Below, piece by piece: positions 18,265 through 28,839 of a DNA stretch of 64,000 bases. Source of the DNA: Novosphingobium percolationis (GTDB taxonomy: Bacteria; Pseudomonadota; Alphaproteobacteria; Sphingomonadales; Sphingomonadaceae); the NCBI RefSeq assembly GCF_020179425.1, contig NZ_JAILYM010000002.1:744001-808000 (forward strand). The letters run 5' to 3'. Below the pieces are notes generated by a model. That model was not told where the DNA came from and did not search any database. It was given only the letters and a program-made list of their open reading frames with translations. How positions within the stretch are numbered: position 1 is the stretch's first letter; the number at the start of each line of letters is the position of its first letter. The translations under genes and the position numbers were made by a program.

Positions 18265-18611
18265 GCAATCTTGAAACCGCCAAGGCGATGATCGCCGCCT
18301 ACAATGCGCAGGACGTGGATACCTACGTCAGCTACATGACCGACGACGCCTGCGAGGCGAACTATCGCGGCGACGTGGTGCGCGAAGGCAAGGAAGGCAC
18401 GCGTTCGGGTCTTGCCGCCGCGTTCGCGCGCTGGCCGCAGAACCACGCCGAGATCAAGGAAGCGCAGGCCATCGGCAATTACGTGCTGATGCGCGAACAC
18501 GTTACGCGCGGGCCGGCGACCGACGGGTCGGCGCTGGTAGAGCCGTTCGACGTGATCGCCGTCTATTCCTTCGAGGGCGACAAGTGCGCCCGTGTGGAGT
18601 TCATCCGGTGA
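18261..18611 (+). CDS. NTF2/SnoaL-like small protein inside the nuo operon
   Basis: 116-residue protein with the pattern of the cystatin-like NTF2/SnoaL fold: [20 protein letters not shown]-like helix and turn, then [12 protein letters not shown] and a C-terminal strand [17 protein letters not shown]. The TTG start overlaps the nuoD stop (TTGA) and the stop overlaps the next start (GTGA), so it is translationally coupled on both sides. It is not a standard complex I subunit. Role unknown; an assembly or regulatory factor of complex I is one possibility. Confidence 0.75.
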   Translation: MSNLETAKAMIAAYNAQDVDTYVSYMTDDACEANYRGDVVREGKEGTRSGLAAAFARWPQNHAEIKEAQAIGNYVLMREHVTRGPATDGSALVEPFDVIAVYSFEGDKCARVEFIR

Positions 18612-18805
18612 AGCAGGACCCCACCCGCCAGCTTTCGATCCTTGCCTGCGTGACCGGGCTGCTGCTCGCCGCAGTGTGGTTTCTGGCTCTCGCCAACGGG
18701 GCCGATACCCCCGACTGGATGCCGATGATGATTGCCGCCATCGGCGGTTTCGAGCTTTTCCTGTTCGGCCAGAGCTTCTGGTTCAAGCGGGCAGGGGAGC
18801 GCTGA
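18608..18805 (+). CDS. Small two-helix membrane protein inside the nuo operon
   Basis: 65-residue protein with two hydrophobic segments (LSILACVTGLLLAAVWFLAL and MMIAAIGGFELFLFGQSFWF) and a basic C-terminus. GTG at 18608 overlaps the stop of the NTF2-like gene (GTGA), and nuoE starts 6 bases after its stop. I do not recognise a family. Its position and topology suggest an accessory part of the complex I membrane arm, which is an inference. Confidence 0.65.
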   Translation: MKQDPTRQLSILACVTGLLLAAVWFLALANGADTPDWMPMMIAAIGGFELFLFGQSFWFKRAGER

Positions 18806-18811
18806 GGATTT

Positions 18812-19480
18812 ATGGCTGACCGTCATCCCGAACCCGATAGCCCCGAACTGCGCGCGCGCTGGGGCAACTTCGCCTGGACGCCCGAGAACGCGGCCAAGGC
18901 GAGCGACATCATTGCCCGCTATCCCGAAGGGCGCCAGCGCTCGGCGGTGATGCCGCTGCTCGATCTGGCGCAGCGTCAGGTCGGCGCGGAAACCCAGACC
19001 CAAGGCTGGCTGCCGCTGCCGGTTATGGAATTCATCGCCGCGCAGCTTTCGATGCCGGTGATCCGCGTGCTCGAAGTCGCGACGTTCTACACGATGTACA
19101 ACATCGCGCCGGTGGGCCGCTTCCACGTGCAGGTCTGCGGCACTACGCCGTGCATGCTGCGCGGGTCGGACGAGATCATGGCCGCCTGCAAGGCCAAGGG
19201 CATGAAGAAGGGCCACACCACGGCGGATGGCCTGTTCACGCTGACCGAGGTCGAATGCATGGGCAACTGCGCCTCGGCCCCGATGGTGCAGATCAATGAC
19301 GACAACTACGAGGATCTGACCGCAGAGCGCGTGACGTTCGTCCTTGATGAACTCGCCGCCGGTCGCCGCCCCAAGGCGGGCACGCAGGAGCCGGGCCGCC
19401 ATACGGTGGAGCCGGTGGGCGTGCTGACCACGCTGACCGCGATGGTGGGCGAGAACCACGACTATCGAGGGGAGTGGTAA
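18812..19480 (+). CDS. nuoE: NADH-quinone oxidoreductase subunit E
   Basis: 24-kDa thioredoxin-like subunit of the NADH dehydrogenase module; it binds the [2Fe-2S] cluster N1a. Ligands are CGTTPC and CMGNC, separated by about 36 residues. [15 protein letters not shown] is a family hallmark. 222 residues is normal. It precedes nuoF by one base. Confidence 0.96.
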   Translation: MADRHPEPDSPELRARWGNFAWTPENAAKASDIIARYPEGRQRSAVMPLLDLAQRQVGAETQTQGWLPLPVMEFIAAQLSMPVIRVLEVATFYTMYNIAPVGRFHVQVCGTTPCMLRGSDEIMAACKAKGMKKGHTTADGLFTLTEVECMGNCASAPMVQINDDNYEDLTAERVTFVLDELAAGRRPKAGTQEPGRHTVEPVGVLTTLTAMVGENHDYRGEW

Positions 19481-19481
19481 G

Positions 19482-20777
19482 ATGGCCCTTCACGACAAGG
19501 ACCGCATCTTCACCAATCTCTACGGCTACCAGCCGTGGAACCTGCCGGCCGCGCAGGCGCGCGGGGATTGGGACAACACCAAGGCGCTGCTCGAACGCGG
19601 GCAGGACGCGATCATTCAGGAAGTGAAGGATTCAGGCCTTCGCGGCCGTGGCGGTGCGGGCTTCCCCACCGGCATGAAGTGGTCGTTCATGCCCAAGGAA
19701 TCGAAGGACGGCCGTCCCAGCTTCCTCGTGATCAACGCCGACGAATCCGAGCCGGGTTCGTGCAAGGACCGCGAGATCATCCGCCACGATCCGCACAAGC
19801 TGCTCGAAGGCGCGCTGGTAGCGGGCTTCGCCATGCGCGCGCGGGCGGCCTACATCTACATCCGCGGCGAATACATCCGCGAGGCCGAGACGCTGTTCGC
19901 GGCGCGCGACGAAGCCTATGCGGCGGGCCTGCTGGGCAAGAACGCCTGCGGTTCGGGCTATGACTTCGACGTCTTCGTCCATCGCGGCGCGGGCGCCTAC
20001 ATCTGCGGCGAAGAAACCGCGATGATCGAAAGCCTCGAAGGCAAGAAGGGCCAGCCCCGCCTGAAGCCGCCGTTCCCGGCAGGCGCGGGCCTCTATGGCT
20101 GCCCGACCACGGTCAACAACGTCGAATCGATCGCGGTTGCGCCGACGATCCTGCGCCGTGGCGCGGCGTGGTTCTCCAGCTTCGGGCGGGAGAACAACAA
20201 GGGCACCAAGCTCTTCCAGATCAGCGGCCACGTGAACCGGCCGTGCGTCGTTGAAGAAGAGATGTCGATCCCGTTCAGCGAACTGATCGAGAAGCACTGC
20301 GGTGGCATTCGCGGCGGGCGCGACAACCTGCTGGCGGTGATCCCCGGCGGTTCGTCGGTGCCGCTGGTTCCGGCTGCGGAAATCTGGGACGCGCCGATGG
20401 ACTTCGACGGCCTGAAGGCGGTCGGTTCGGGCCTCGGCACCGCTGCGGTCATTGTCATGGACAAGTCGACCGACATCGTCCGCGCGATCAGCCGCCTGTC
20501 GTACTTCTACAAGCACGAGAGCTGCGGCCAGTGCACCCCGTGCCGCGAAGGCACCGGCTGGATGTGGCGCGTGATGGAGCGCCTGCGCACCGGCGATGCC
20601 GACGTGTCGGAAATCGACATGCTGCAGCAGGTGACCAAGCAGGTCGAAGGCCACACCATCTGCGCACTGGGTGACGCGGCCGCATGGCCGATCCAGGGCC
20701 TGATCCGCCACTTCCGCCCCGAAATCGAACGCCGCATCGCGACACGCGCGGGCGACGTCCGGGAGGCTGCTGAATAA
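19482..20777 (+). CDS. nuoF: NADH-quinone oxidoreductase subunit F
   Basis: 51-kDa NADH- and FMN-binding subunit. The FMN/NAD region shows [16 protein letters not shown] and [19 protein letters not shown]. Cluster N3 ligands are [11 protein letters not shown] and the later HTICALGD cysteine. 431 residues is normal. The stop at 20777 shares a base with the nuoG start codon (TAATG), so the two are coupled. Confidence 0.97.
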   Translation: MALHDKDRIFTNLYGYQPWNLPAAQARGDWDNTKALLERGQDAIIQEVKDSGLRGRGGAGFPTGMKWSFMPKESKDGRPSFLVINADESEPGSCKDREIIRHDPHKLLEGALVAGFAMRARAAYIYIRGEYIREAETLFAARDEAYAAGLLGKNACGSGYDFDVFVHRGAGAYICGEETAMIESLEGKKGQPRLKPPFPAGAGLYGCPTTVNNVESIAVAPTILRRGAAWFSSFGRENNKGTKLFQISGHVNRPCVVEEEMSIPFSELIEKHCGGIRGGRDNLLAVIPGGSSVPLVPAAEIWDAPMDFDGLKAVGSGLGTAAVIVMDKSTDIVRAISRLSYFYKHESCGQCTPCREGTGWMWRVMERLRTGDADVSEIDMLQQVTKQVEGHTICALGDAAAWPIQGLIRHFRPEIERRIATRAGDVREAAE

Positions 20778-22786
20778 TGCCCAAGGTCAAAGTAGACGGC
20801 GTCGAACTCGAAGTCCCGGTGGGCGCAACCGTCCTCCAGGCGTGCGAGCTGGCCGGCAAGGAAATCCCGCGGTTCTGCTATCACGAGCGGCTGAGCATCG
20901 CCGGCAACTGCCGGATGTGCCTTGTCGAAGTGAAGCCCGGACCGCCCAAGCCGCAGGCTTCGTGCGCGCTTCCGGCGGCGGAAGGCCAGGAAATCCGTAC
21001 GGATTCCGAGATGGTCAAGAAGGCGCGCGAAGGGGTGATGGAGTTCCTTCTCATCAACCACCCGCTCGACTGCCCGATCTGCGATCAGGGCGGCGAATGT
21101 GACCTTCAGGACCAGTCCGTGGCCTATGGCCGCGGCACCTCGCGCTTCCACGAGCACAAGCGCGCCGTGACCGAAAAGTACATGGGCCCGCTGATCAAGA
21201 CCACGATGACGCGGTGCATCCAGTGCACCCGCTGCGTGCGCTTCAGCGAGGAAGTCGCGGGTGTCGATGAAATCGGCGCGCTTTATCGCGGCGAGAACAT
21301 GCAGATCACGACCTATCTGGAAAAGGCCGCGACCCACGAGCTGTCGGCCAACGTGATCGACCTCTGCCCGGTCGGCGCGCTCACCAGCGGGCCGTACGCC
21401 TTCGAAGCGCGTCCGTGGGAGCTGAAGAAGACGCTCGCCATCGACGTTTCGGACGCGATCGGTTCGAACGTGCGGCTCGACAGCCGTGGCCGCGAAGTGC
21501 TGCGCATCCTGCCGCGCGTGAACGATGACGTGAACGAGGAATGGCTGTCGGACCGTGGCCGCTTCCTGGTGGATGGCCTGACCCGCCGCCGCCTCGACAA
21601 GCCGTGGCTGCGTCGTGACGGCAAGCTGGTCGCCGCGAGCTGGGCCGAGGCGTTTGACGCCGTGGCGAAGATCAATCCGGGCTCGTCGGTTGCGGTGATT
21701 GCGGGCGACCTGGTCGATTGCGAGACGATGTTCGCCGCCAAGGCGCTCGCGGGCGCGCTGGGTTCCAGCCTGCTCGAAGGCCGCCAGACCGGGCTTGCCT
21801 ACGATTGCTCGAACCTTGCCGCCGTCAATTTCAACTCGACCCTTGCCGGGATCGAGGAGGCCGACGCGGTGCTGATCATCGGGTCGATGGTCCGCGACGA
21901 GGCGCCGCTGCTCAACACCCGCCTGCGCAAGGCGGTGAAGAAGGGCGCGAAGGTCTTCATCGTCGGCCCGCACTGGGATCCGACCTATCCGGCGACCTTC
22001 CTCGGCGACGATCTGGCCGTGCTGGGCGATCTGCCCGCCGATGTCGTGGCCGCGTTCGAAGGCGCCGCCAAGCCTGCGGTGATCGTGGGCGGGGCCGGGC
22101 TTGCCAAGGGTGGCCGCGAAGCCGCGCTGGCGCTGTCGGAACGCTTCAACATCGTTCGCGAAGGCTGGAATGGCTTCAATGTCGTCCACATGGCGGCGAG
22201 CCGCATGGGCGGGCTGATGCTCGGCTATGCGCAGAAGGGCGGCATTGCCGACCTGATCGCGGCCAAGCCGAAGATGGTGATCTCGCTCGGTGCGGACGAA
22301 GTGGACTTCACCAAGTTCGCAGACAGCATGATCGTCCACATCGGCCACCACGGTGACAAGGCGGCGCACGCTGCCGACGTGATCCTGCCGGCAGCCGCCT
22401 TCAGCGAAAAGGACGGCACTTACGTCAACACCGAAGGCCGCGTGCAGTATGGCGAAAAGGCCGTGTTCGCGCCGGGCGAGGCCCGCGAGGACTGGACCAT
22501 CCTGCGTGCGATGGCCGATGCGCTGGGCGTGACGGTGGGCTTCGACAGCTTCGAACAGCTGCGCGCCGCGATGGTTGCCGCCGTTCCGGCGCTGGGCACC
22601 GAAGGCCTTGCCGATTACGGCGCGCTTCCGGCCGCGCCTGCGGGCGTGAAGCCGGAAGGCGCGATCGCCGGGTATCCGATCAAGGATCGCTACCTCACCA
22701 ACGCCATCGGTCGCGCCAGCCCGACGCTGCAGCGCTGCTCGGCGGAACTGATCCACGGTGAAGCCCAAGCGGAGGCCGCAGAATGA
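20777..22786 (+). CDS. nuoG: NADH-quinone oxidoreductase subunit G
   Basis: 75-kDa subunit that carries several iron-sulfur clusters. The N-terminal 2Fe-2S domain has [15 protein letters not shown]. The His-ligated N5 cluster is [18 protein letters not shown], and N4 ligands are CIQCTRC with a distal DLCPVGAL cysteine. A molybdopterin oxidoreductase-like region follows without cofactor function expected. At 669 residues it is of the shorter alphaproteobacterial/mitochondrial type. It overlaps nuoH by four bases. Confidence 0.96.
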   Translation: MPKVKVDGVELEVPVGATVLQACELAGKEIPRFCYHERLSIAGNCRMCLVEVKPGPPKPQASCALPAAEGQEIRTDSEMVKKAREGVMEFLLINHPLDCPICDQGGECDLQDQSVAYGRGTSRFHEHKRAVTEKYMGPLIKTTMTRCIQCTRCVRFSEEVAGVDEIGALYRGENMQITTYLEKAATHELSANVIDLCPVGALTSGPYAFEARPWELKKTLAIDVSDAIGSNVRLDSRGREVLRILPRVNDDVNEEWLSDRGRFLVDGLTRRRLDKPWLRRDGKLVAASWAEAFDAVAKINPGSSVAVIAGDLVDCETMFAAKALAGALGSSLLEGRQTGLAYDCSNLAAVNFNSTLAGIEEADAVLIIGSMVRDEAPLLNTRLRKAVKKGAKVFIVGPHWDPTYPATFLGDDLAVLGDLPADVVAAFEGAAKPAVIVGGAGLAKGGREAALALSERFNIVREGWNGFNVVHMAASRMGGLMLGYAQKGGIADLIAAKPKMVISLGADEVDFTKFADSMIVHIGHHGDKAAHAADVILPAAAFSEKDGTYVNTEGRVQYGEKAVFAPGEAREDWTILRAMADALGVTVGFDSFEQLRAAMVAAVPALGTEGLADYGALPAAPAGVKPEGAIAGYPIKDRYLTNAIGRASPTLQRCSAELIHGEAQAEAAE

Positions 22787-23826
22787 CCGCGTTCTTCCAA
22801 AGCCTTGGCCTGTCCTACGAATGGGCCTGGGGCATTTCCACCATTTGCGGCATCCTGCTGATCGCGCTGCCGCTGATGCTCGGCGTGGCGATGATCATCT
22901 ATGCCGACCGCAAGATCTGGGCGGCCATGGCGCTGCGCCGTGGTCCGAACGTGGTCGGCCCGCTCGGGCTGCTGCAGTCGTTCGCGGACGGGTTGAAGGT
23001 CTTCCTTCAGGAAACCATCATTCCGAGCGCCGCGAACAAGGGCCTGTTCCTGATCGCGCCGATCATCACCTTCACGGTGGCGCTGATGGCGTGGGCGGTG
23101 ATCCCGTTCAATTCGGGCGCGGTGCTGGCCGATGTCAACGTGGGCCTGCTCTACGTGCTCGCGATCTCGTCGCTGGGCGTTTACGGCGTGGTGATCGCGG
23201 GCTGGTCGTCCAACTCGAAGTACCCGTTCTTCTCGGCCATGCGCGCTTCGGCGCAGATGATCTCGTATGAAGTCTCGATCGGCTTCATCCTGATCTGCGT
23301 GGTGCTGTGGGCCGGATCGTTCAACCTGAACGCCATCGTCCACGCGCAGAAGGATCACGTCTGGATCATCAACGGTTTCGTCGCGAACCCGCTGCTGTTC
23401 CCGATGTGGGTGATGTTCCTGATTTCGGGCATGGCCGAAACCGCGCGCGCGCCGTTCGACCTGACCGAGGCGGAATCCGAACTCGTCGCCGGCTACCAGA
23501 CCGAATATTCTTCGATGAGCTTCGCGCTCTACTGGCTGGGCGAATACGCCAACGTGCTGCTGATGTGCGCGCTCAACGCCACGCTGTTCTGGGGGGGCTG
23601 GCTGCCGCCGCTCGACATTCCGGTGCTGTACTTGGTGCCGGGCTTCGTGTGGCTGCTGCTCAAGATCCTGTTCTTCTTCTTCGTGTTCAGCTGGGTGAAG
23701 GCGACGGTTCCGCGCTATCGCTATGACCAGCTGATGCGCCTGGGCTGGAAGGTGTTCCTGCCCGTCTCGCTGCTGTTCGTATTCGTGATCAGCGGCTACC
23801 TCATGGCTACCGGACACTTCGCATGA
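22783..23826 (+). CDS. nuoH: NADH-quinone oxidoreductase subunit H
   Basis: ND1-type membrane subunit that forms the quinone-entry channel with NuoB and NuoD. Signatures are [20 protein letters not shown], the charged loop [20 protein letters not shown], and [10 protein letters not shown]. About eight hydrophobic segments are visible in 347 residues. ATGA overlaps join it to nuoG and to nuoI. Confidence 0.97.
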   Translation: MTAFFQSLGLSYEWAWGISTICGILLIALPLMLGVAMIIYADRKIWAAMALRRGPNVVGPLGLLQSFADGLKVFLQETIIPSAANKGLFLIAPIITFTVALMAWAVIPFNSGAVLADVNVGLLYVLAISSLGVYGVVIAGWSSNSKYPFFSAMRASAQMISYEVSIGFILICVVLWAGSFNLNAIVHAQKDHVWIINGFVANPLLFPMWVMFLISGMAETARAPFDLTEAESELVAGYQTEYSSMSFALYWLGEYANVLLMCALNATLFWGGWLPPLDIPVLYLVPGFVWLLLKILFFFFVFSWVKATVPRYRYDQLMRLGWKVFLPVSLLFVFVISGYLMATGHFA

Positions 23827-24308
23827 CCGCCGCACAGCTCATCAAGAGCTTCACCCTGTGGGAGTTCGTGAAGGCGCACTGGCTGACCTTGAAGTATTTC
23901 TTCAAGCCCAAGGCGACGATCAACTACCCGTTCGAAAAGAACCCGCTGTCCCCGCGCTTCCGTGGTGAGCACGCCTTGCGCCGTTATCCCAACGGCGAAG
24001 AACGCTGCATCGCGTGCAAGCTGTGCGAGGCGGTCTGCCCGGCGCAGGCGATCACGATCGAGGCCGAACCGCGTGAGGACGGCAGCCGCCGCACCACGCG
24101 CTACGACATCGACATGACCAAGTGCATCTACTGCGGCTTCTGCCAGGAAGCCTGCCCGGTGGATGCCATCGTCGAGGGGCCAAACTTCGAATTCGCGACC
24201 GAAAGCCGCGAGGAACTGCTCTACGACAAGGCCAAGCTGCTGGCGAACGGGGACAAGTGGGAGCGCGCGATCGCTGCCAATCTTGAAGCCGATGCGGCGT
24301 ATCGGTAA
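23823..24308 (+). CDS. nuoI: NADH-quinone oxidoreductase subunit I
   Basis: 23-kDa (TYKY) ferredoxin-like subunit with two [4Fe-4S] clusters N6a and N6b. The two motifs are [13 protein letters not shown] and [13 protein letters not shown]. The N-terminal amphipathic segment ([19 protein letters not shown]) is typical. 161 residues is normal. Confidence 0.97.
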   Translation: MTAAQLIKSFTLWEFVKAHWLTLKYFFKPKATINYPFEKNPLSPRFRGEHALRRYPNGEERCIACKLCEAVCPAQAITIEAEPREDGSRRTTRYDIDMTKCIYCGFCQEACPVDAIVEGPNFEFATESREELLYDKAKLLANGDKWERAIAANLEADAAYR

Positions 24309-24320
24309 GGGGCCGCGAAA

Positions 24321-24938
24321 ATGATCCAGGCATTTGCCTTCTACCTCTTCGCGACGCTGATGATCGCCTCGGGCGCCATCACCATCCTCGCCCGCAACCC
24401 CGTGCATTCGGTGCTGTGGCTGATCCTTGCGTTCTTCAACGCGGCGGGCTTGATGGTCCTCGTCGGCGCTGAATTCATCGCGATGCTGCTGATCATCGTC
24501 TACGTCGGCGCGGTCGCGGTGCTGTTCCTGTTCGTGGTCATGATGCTCGACATCGACTTCGCCGAACTGCGCGCAGGCTTCGTCAACAACTTCCCGCTGG
24601 GCTTCGTGCTGGCGGTGGTGCTGCTGGCTGAACTGGTGCTGGGCGTGGGCGCCTATCGCGCCGGGGCCTTGCCGCTGGGCGTGGCGGACGGTTCGGGCGC
24701 GGCGGCGGCCGGGCTTTCGAACACCGCCGCGATCGGCGCGCTGCTCTACAGCCGCTATCTGTTCCTGTTCGAAGCGGCGGGCGTGATCCTGCTGGTGGCC
24801 ATGATCGGCGCGATCGTGCTGACCCATCGCCAGCGCAGCGGCGTGCGCGGCCAGAACATCTCGAAGCAGGTCGCGCGCCGTCCCGAGGACGCCACGATCA
24901 ACGTGCAGCCGGAAGTGGGCAAGGGGGTCTCGCTCTAA
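24321..24938 (+). CDS. nuoJ: NADH-quinone oxidoreductase subunit J
   Basis: ND6-type membrane subunit. Hydrophobic segments include [20 protein letters not shown] and the family signature [20 protein letters not shown], whose pi-bulge region is important for coupling. The C-terminus is hydrophilic ([10 protein letters not shown]-like). Its stop shares one base with the nuoK start. Confidence 0.95.
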   Translation: MIQAFAFYLFATLMIASGAITILARNPVHSVLWLILAFFNAAGLMVLVGAEFIAMLLIIVYVGAVAVLFLFVVMMLDIDFAELRAGFVNNFPLGFVLAVVLLAELVLGVGAYRAGALPLGVADGSGAAAAGLSNTAAIGALLYSRYLFLFEAAGVILLVAMIGAIVLTHRQRSGVRGQNISKQVARRPEDATINVQPEVGKGVSL

Positions 24939-25243
24939 TGATCGGCATCGAACACTATGTCGTCGTCAGCGCGATCCTTTTCGTGCTCGGCGTGCTCGGC
25001 ATCTTCCTCAACCGCAAGAACGTCATCATCATCCTGATGGCGATCGAGCTGATCCTGCTGTCGGTGAACCTGAACCTGGTCGCCTTCAGTGCCGCGCTCC
25101 ATGACCTCGTCGGCCAGATCTTCGCGATGTTCGTGCTGACCGTGGCGGCGGGCGAAGCGGCGATCGGCCTTGCGATCCTCGTCATCTACTTCCGCGGCCG
25201 TGGCACCATTGCCGTTGACGACGTCAACCGGATGAAGGGCTAA
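24938..25243 (+). CDS. nuoK: NADH-quinone oxidoreductase subunit K
   Basis: ND4L-type membrane subunit of 101 residues with three hydrophobic helices. Conserved membrane glutamates expected for proton translocation are in [13 protein letters not shown] and [13 protein letters not shown]. It lies between nuoJ (one-base overlap) and nuoL (3-base gap). Confidence 0.96.
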   Translation: MIGIEHYVVVSAILFVLGVLGIFLNRKNVIIILMAIELILLSVNLNLVAFSAALHDLVGQIFAMFVLTVAAGEAAIGLAILVIYFRGRGTIAVDDVNRMKG

Positions 25244-25246
25244 ACC

Positions 25247-27307
25247 ATGTCGTCCATCCTGTTCATCGTCTTCCTGCCGCTTGCGGCAGCGATCATCGCC
25301 GGTCTCGGCAACAAGAAGCTGGGCTTCGTTCCTTCGAAGGTCGTGACGACCGGCGCGCTGTTCATTTCGTGCGCGCTGTCGTGGACGATCTTCCTGTCGT
25401 TCCTGAACGGCAGCGCCGAAGCGACCGTGGTTCCGGTGCTCCAGTGGGTGAAGTCGGGCGATCTCGATTTCGCCTGGGCGCTGCGCGTCGATACGCTGAC
25501 GGCGGTCATGCTGGTGGTCATCACCAGCGTCTCCGCGCTCGTGCACCTCTATTCGTGGGGCTACATGAGCGAGGAGCCGGACCAGCCGCGTTTCTTCGCG
25601 TACCTGTCGCTGTTCACTTTCGCCATGCTGATGCTGGTGACCGCCGATAACCTCGTCCAGATGTTCTTCGGCTGGGAAGGGGTGGGCCTCGCGTCCTACC
25701 TCCTGATTGGCTTCTGGTTCCGCAAGCCCTCGGCCAACGCCGCCGCGATGAAGGCCTTCGTGGTCAACCGCGTGGGTGACCTTGGCTTCATGATGGGCAT
25801 CTTCGGCGTGTTCCTGGTGTTCGGCACCGTGTCGATCCCGACGATCCTGCACACGGCGCCGCAAGTGCTGAACGGTTCGACCATCGGCTTCCTGGGCCAC
25901 CGCTTCGACACCGCCACCGTGCTGTGCATCCTGCTGTTCATCGGCGCGATGGGCAAGTCGGCGCAGCTGGGCCTGCACACCTGGCTGCCCGACGCGATGG
26001 AAGGTCCGACCCCGGTGTCGGCGCTGATCCACGCGGCGACGATGGTCACCGCGGGCGTGTTCATGGTGTGCCGCCTTTCGCCGCTGTTCGAAACCAGCCC
26101 GACGGCGCTGGCGTTCGTGACCTTCATCGGCGCGGCGACCTGCTTCTTTGCGGCCACGGTCGGCACCACGCAGACCGACATCAAGCGCGTGATCGCCTAT
26201 TCGACCTGTTCGCAGCTGGGCTACATGTTCTTCGCGGCTGGCGTCGGCGCTTATGGCGCGGCGATGTTCCACCTGTTCACGCACGCCTTCTTCAAGGCGC
26301 TGCTGTTCCTGGGTGCGGGCTCGGTCATCCACGCGATGCACCACGAACAGGACATGCGCTATTACGGTGGCCTGCGGAAGCACATCCCGCTGACCTACTG
26401 GGCGATGATGGCGGGCACGCTGGCGATCACCGGCGTCGGCATCGTCGACGTGGCGGGCTTTGCGGGCTTCTATTCGAAGGACGCGATCCTCGAAGCAGCC
26501 TATGCCAAGGGCACCGAACTGTCGCACTTCGCCTTCTTCATGGGCATCTTCGCGGCGCTGCTGACCAGCTTCTACAGCTGGCGCCTCGTGTTCCTGACCT
26601 TCTTCGGCAAGCCGCGGTGGGAGCAGAGCGAGCACATCCAGCACGCGGTTCACGATGCGCATGGGCACGGTCATGACGATCATGGCCACGACCATGCACA
26701 CGGTCACGACGACCATGGCCACCACGATGCGCATTCGGACGGCACGGCGGGCTATCACCCGCACGAAAGCCCGGCGAACATGCTCGTGCCGCTCGGCATC
26801 CTGTCGCTCGGCGCGGTGGCTGCGGGCTTCGTGTTCCACGGTGCGTTCGTTTCCGAAGGCACGGGCGAGTTCTGGAAGGGTGCGCTGGTGTTCAACGAAC
26901 ACCTGATCCACGCGATGCACGGCGTGCCGGACTGGGTGAAGTGGGCGCCGTTCGCGGTCATGGCCACGGGCCTGCTGATCGCCTGGTACGGCTACATCAA
27001 GAACACCCGGTTCCCTGCGGCGTTCGTCGACCAGTTCGGCTTCCTGTACCGCTTCCTGCTCAACAAGTGGTACTTCGACGAGCTCTATCACTTCATCTTC
27101 GTCCGTCCCGCCATGGCGCTGGGCCGGGTGTTCTGGAAGGTGGGTGATCAGGGGATCATCGACCGCTTCGGACCGAACGGCGCGGCTTGGGTCGTCGCCA
27201 AGGGGAGCAAGGCCGCGGTCAAGCTCCAGTCCGGATATCTCTACAGCTATGCGCTGGTCATGCTCGTCGGCCTTGTCGGCGCGATCAGCTGGGTGATTGC
27301 ACGATGA
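25247..27307 (+). CDS. nuoL: NADH-quinone oxidoreductase subunit L with a His/Asp-rich loop
   Basis: ND5-type antiporter-like subunit at the distal end of the membrane arm. Signatures are [18 protein letters not shown], the lysine region [20 protein letters not shown] and the histidine helix [17 protein letters not shown]. At 686 residues it is longer than most homologues. The excess is a segment at about residues 464-505 made largely of His, Asp and Gly ([15 protein letters not shown]-like), placed between predicted C-terminal helices. Start ATG 25247 follows nuoK directly; the stop overlaps nuoM (ATGA). Confidence 0.96.
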   Translation: MSSILFIVFLPLAAAIIAGLGNKKLGFVPSKVVTTGALFISCALSWTIFLSFLNGSAEATVVPVLQWVKSGDLDFAWALRVDTLTAVMLVVITSVSALVHLYSWGYMSEEPDQPRFFAYLSLFTFAMLMLVTADNLVQMFFGWEGVGLASYLLIGFWFRKPSANAAAMKAFVVNRVGDLGFMMGIFGVFLVFGTVSIPTILHTAPQVLNGSTIGFLGHRFDTATVLCILLFIGAMGKSAQLGLHTWLPDAMEGPTPVSALIHAATMVTAGVFMVCRLSPLFETSPTALAFVTFIGAATCFFAATVGTTQTDIKRVIAYSTCSQLGYMFFAAGVGAYGAAMFHLFTHAFFKALLFLGAGSVIHAMHHEQDMRYYGGLRKHIPLTYWAMMAGTLAITGVGIVDVAGFAGFYSKDAILEAAYAKGTELSHFAFFMGIFAALLTSFYSWRLVFLTFFGKPRWEQSEHIQHAVHDAHGHGHDDHGHDHAHGHDDHGHHDAHSDGTAGYHPHESPANMLVPLGILSLGAVAAGFVFHGAFVSEGTGEFWKGALVFNEHLIHAMHGVPDWVKWAPFAVMATGLLIAWYGYIKNTRFPAAFVDQFGFLYRFLLNKWYFDELYHFIFVRPAMALGRVFWKVGDQGIIDRFGPNGAAWVVAKGSKAAVKLQSGYLYSYALVMLVGLVGAISWVIAR

Positions 27308-28839
27308 GCGGCTTTCCTATTCTGAACCTCATGCTGCTGGTGCCGCTGGTCGGCGCGGTGGCGTGCCTCAAGGCGGGGCGTGAACAGGCGCGGATGATCG
27401 CGCTGGTGACGACGCTTGTCGATCTGGTTCTGGGCGCGCTGCTCTGGGCCAATTTCGACACCGGTGGCGCGCAGTGGCAGTTCACGGAGCGGGCGAACCT
27501 GTTCGCCGGGTTCCAGTGGGCTCTGGGCATCGACGGCATCGCGCTGTTGCTGATCGCACTGACCGTGTTCCTCATGCCGATCTGCATCGGCGCGAGCTGG
27601 AACTCGATCGAGAAGCGCGCCGGGGAATATTACGCAGCGTTCCTGCTGATGGAGACGCTGATGATCGGCGTCTTCGCGGCGCAGGACCTGTTCCTGTTCT
27701 ACATCATGTTCGAAGCCGGCCTGATCCCGATGTACCTGATCATCGGCATCTGGGGCGGCGCGGACCGGATCTACGCCAGCTACAAGTTCTTCCTCTACAC
27801 GCTGCTCGGCTCGGTTCTGATGCTGATCGCGATGTTCTGGATGGTGAACGCGGCCGGCACGACCGACATCCCGACGCTGATGCAGTACAACTTCCCGCCC
27901 CACGCGCAGACCTGGCTGTTCCTGGCGTTCTTCGCCAGCTTCGCCGTCAAGATGCCGATGTGGCCGGTCCACACATGGCTCCCCGACGCGCACGTTCAGG
28001 CCCCGACCGCAGGTTCGGTGATCCTGGCGGGCGTGCTGCTGAAGATGGGCGGCTACGGCTTCATCCGTTTCTCGCTGCCGATGTTCCCCGAAGCTTCCGC
28101 GCAGTTCGCGCCGCTGGTGTGGGGCCTGTCGATGGCGGCGGTGGTGATCACCTCGCTGATCGCGCTGGTGCAGCACGACATGAAGAAGCTGATCGCCTAT
28201 TCCTCGGTCGCGCACATGGCGATCGTGACGATCGGCCTGTTCGCCTTCAACACGCAAGGCCTCGAAGGCTCGATGCTGATCATGCTGAGCCATGGTCTGG
28301 TCGCGGGCGCGCTGTTCCTGGGCGTGGGCGTGATCTACGATCGCCTGCACACCCGCGAGATCGACCGTTACGGCGGCCTTGCGATCAACATGCCCTACTT
28401 CGCGCTGTTCTTCCTGCTGTTCACGATGGCCTCGATCGGCCTGCCGGGGACCAGCGGCTTCGTTGGCGAGTTCCTGTCGCTGATGGGCGTTTACCAGGAA
28501 TCGAGCTGGGTGGCGCTGGTCTGCACCACGGGCATCATCCTGGGCGCGGCCTACATGCTCTACCTCTATCGCCGCGTCGTGTTCGGCGAGCAGAAGAACG
28601 CCGATGCCGCCGCCATGCCCGATCTCGACGCGCGCGAATGGGCGATGATGGTGCCGCTCGGCCTCGTGACGCTGTGGATGGGCGTTTATCCGGAATCGTT
28701 CCTCGCGCCGATGCGCAAGGACATCGCGTTGCTCGAAGCGCGTGTCGCCGTCGCTGCGCCCAAGGGCGATGCACAGGTCAAGAAGGGGGCTGCCAAGCCC
28801 GCTGCCGAACATGAAGCCGCGCACGGGGAGGCGCACTGA
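27304..28839 (+). CDS. nuoM: NADH-quinone oxidoreductase subunit M
   Basis: ND4-type antiporter-like membrane subunit. Signatures are the [16 protein letters not shown] loop with the conserved glutamate, [20 protein letters not shown] with the conserved lysine, and [14 protein letters not shown]. The ATG at 27304 overlaps the nuoL stop; an open frame extending upstream is a shadow inside nuoL. The 511-residue product ends in a short Ala/Lys/His-rich tail. It shares one base with nuoN. Confidence 0.96.
   Translation: MSGFPILNLMLLVPLVGAVACLKAGREQARMIALVTTLVDLVLGALLWANFDTGGAQWQFTERANLFAGFQWALGIDGIALLLIALTVFLMPICIGASWNSIEKRAGEYYAAFLLMETLMIGVFAAQDLFLFYIMFEAGLIPMYLIIGIWGGADRIYASYKFFLYTLLGSVLMLIAMFWMVNAAGTTDIPTLMQYNFPPHAQTWLFLAFFASFAVKMPMWPVHTWLPDAHVQAPTAGSVILAGVLLKMGGYGFIRFSLPMFPEASAQFAPLVWGLSMAAVVITSLIALVQHDMKKLIAYSSVAHMAIVTIGLFAFNTQGLEGSMLIMLSHGLVAGALFLGVGVIYDRLHTREIDRYGGLAINMPYFALFFLLFTMASIGLPGTSGFVGEFLSLMGVYQESSWVALVCTTGIILGAAYMLYLYRRVVFGEQKNADAAAMPDLDAREWAMMVPLGLVTLWMGVYPESFLAPMRKDIALLEARVAVAAPKGDAQVKKGAAKPAAEHEAAHGEAH

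Noticed and set aside
26640-26765. Tandem DNA repeat or CRISPR-like array
   Set aside because: The repetition comes from His/Asp/Gly codons within nuoL; there are no regular spacers. I saw no CRISPR array anywhere in the window.
24935-27091. 718-residue minus-strand open frame opposite nuoK and nuoL
   Set aside because: Extremely Arg/His/Gln/Glu-rich, mirrors the coding strand, no domain or ribosome site.
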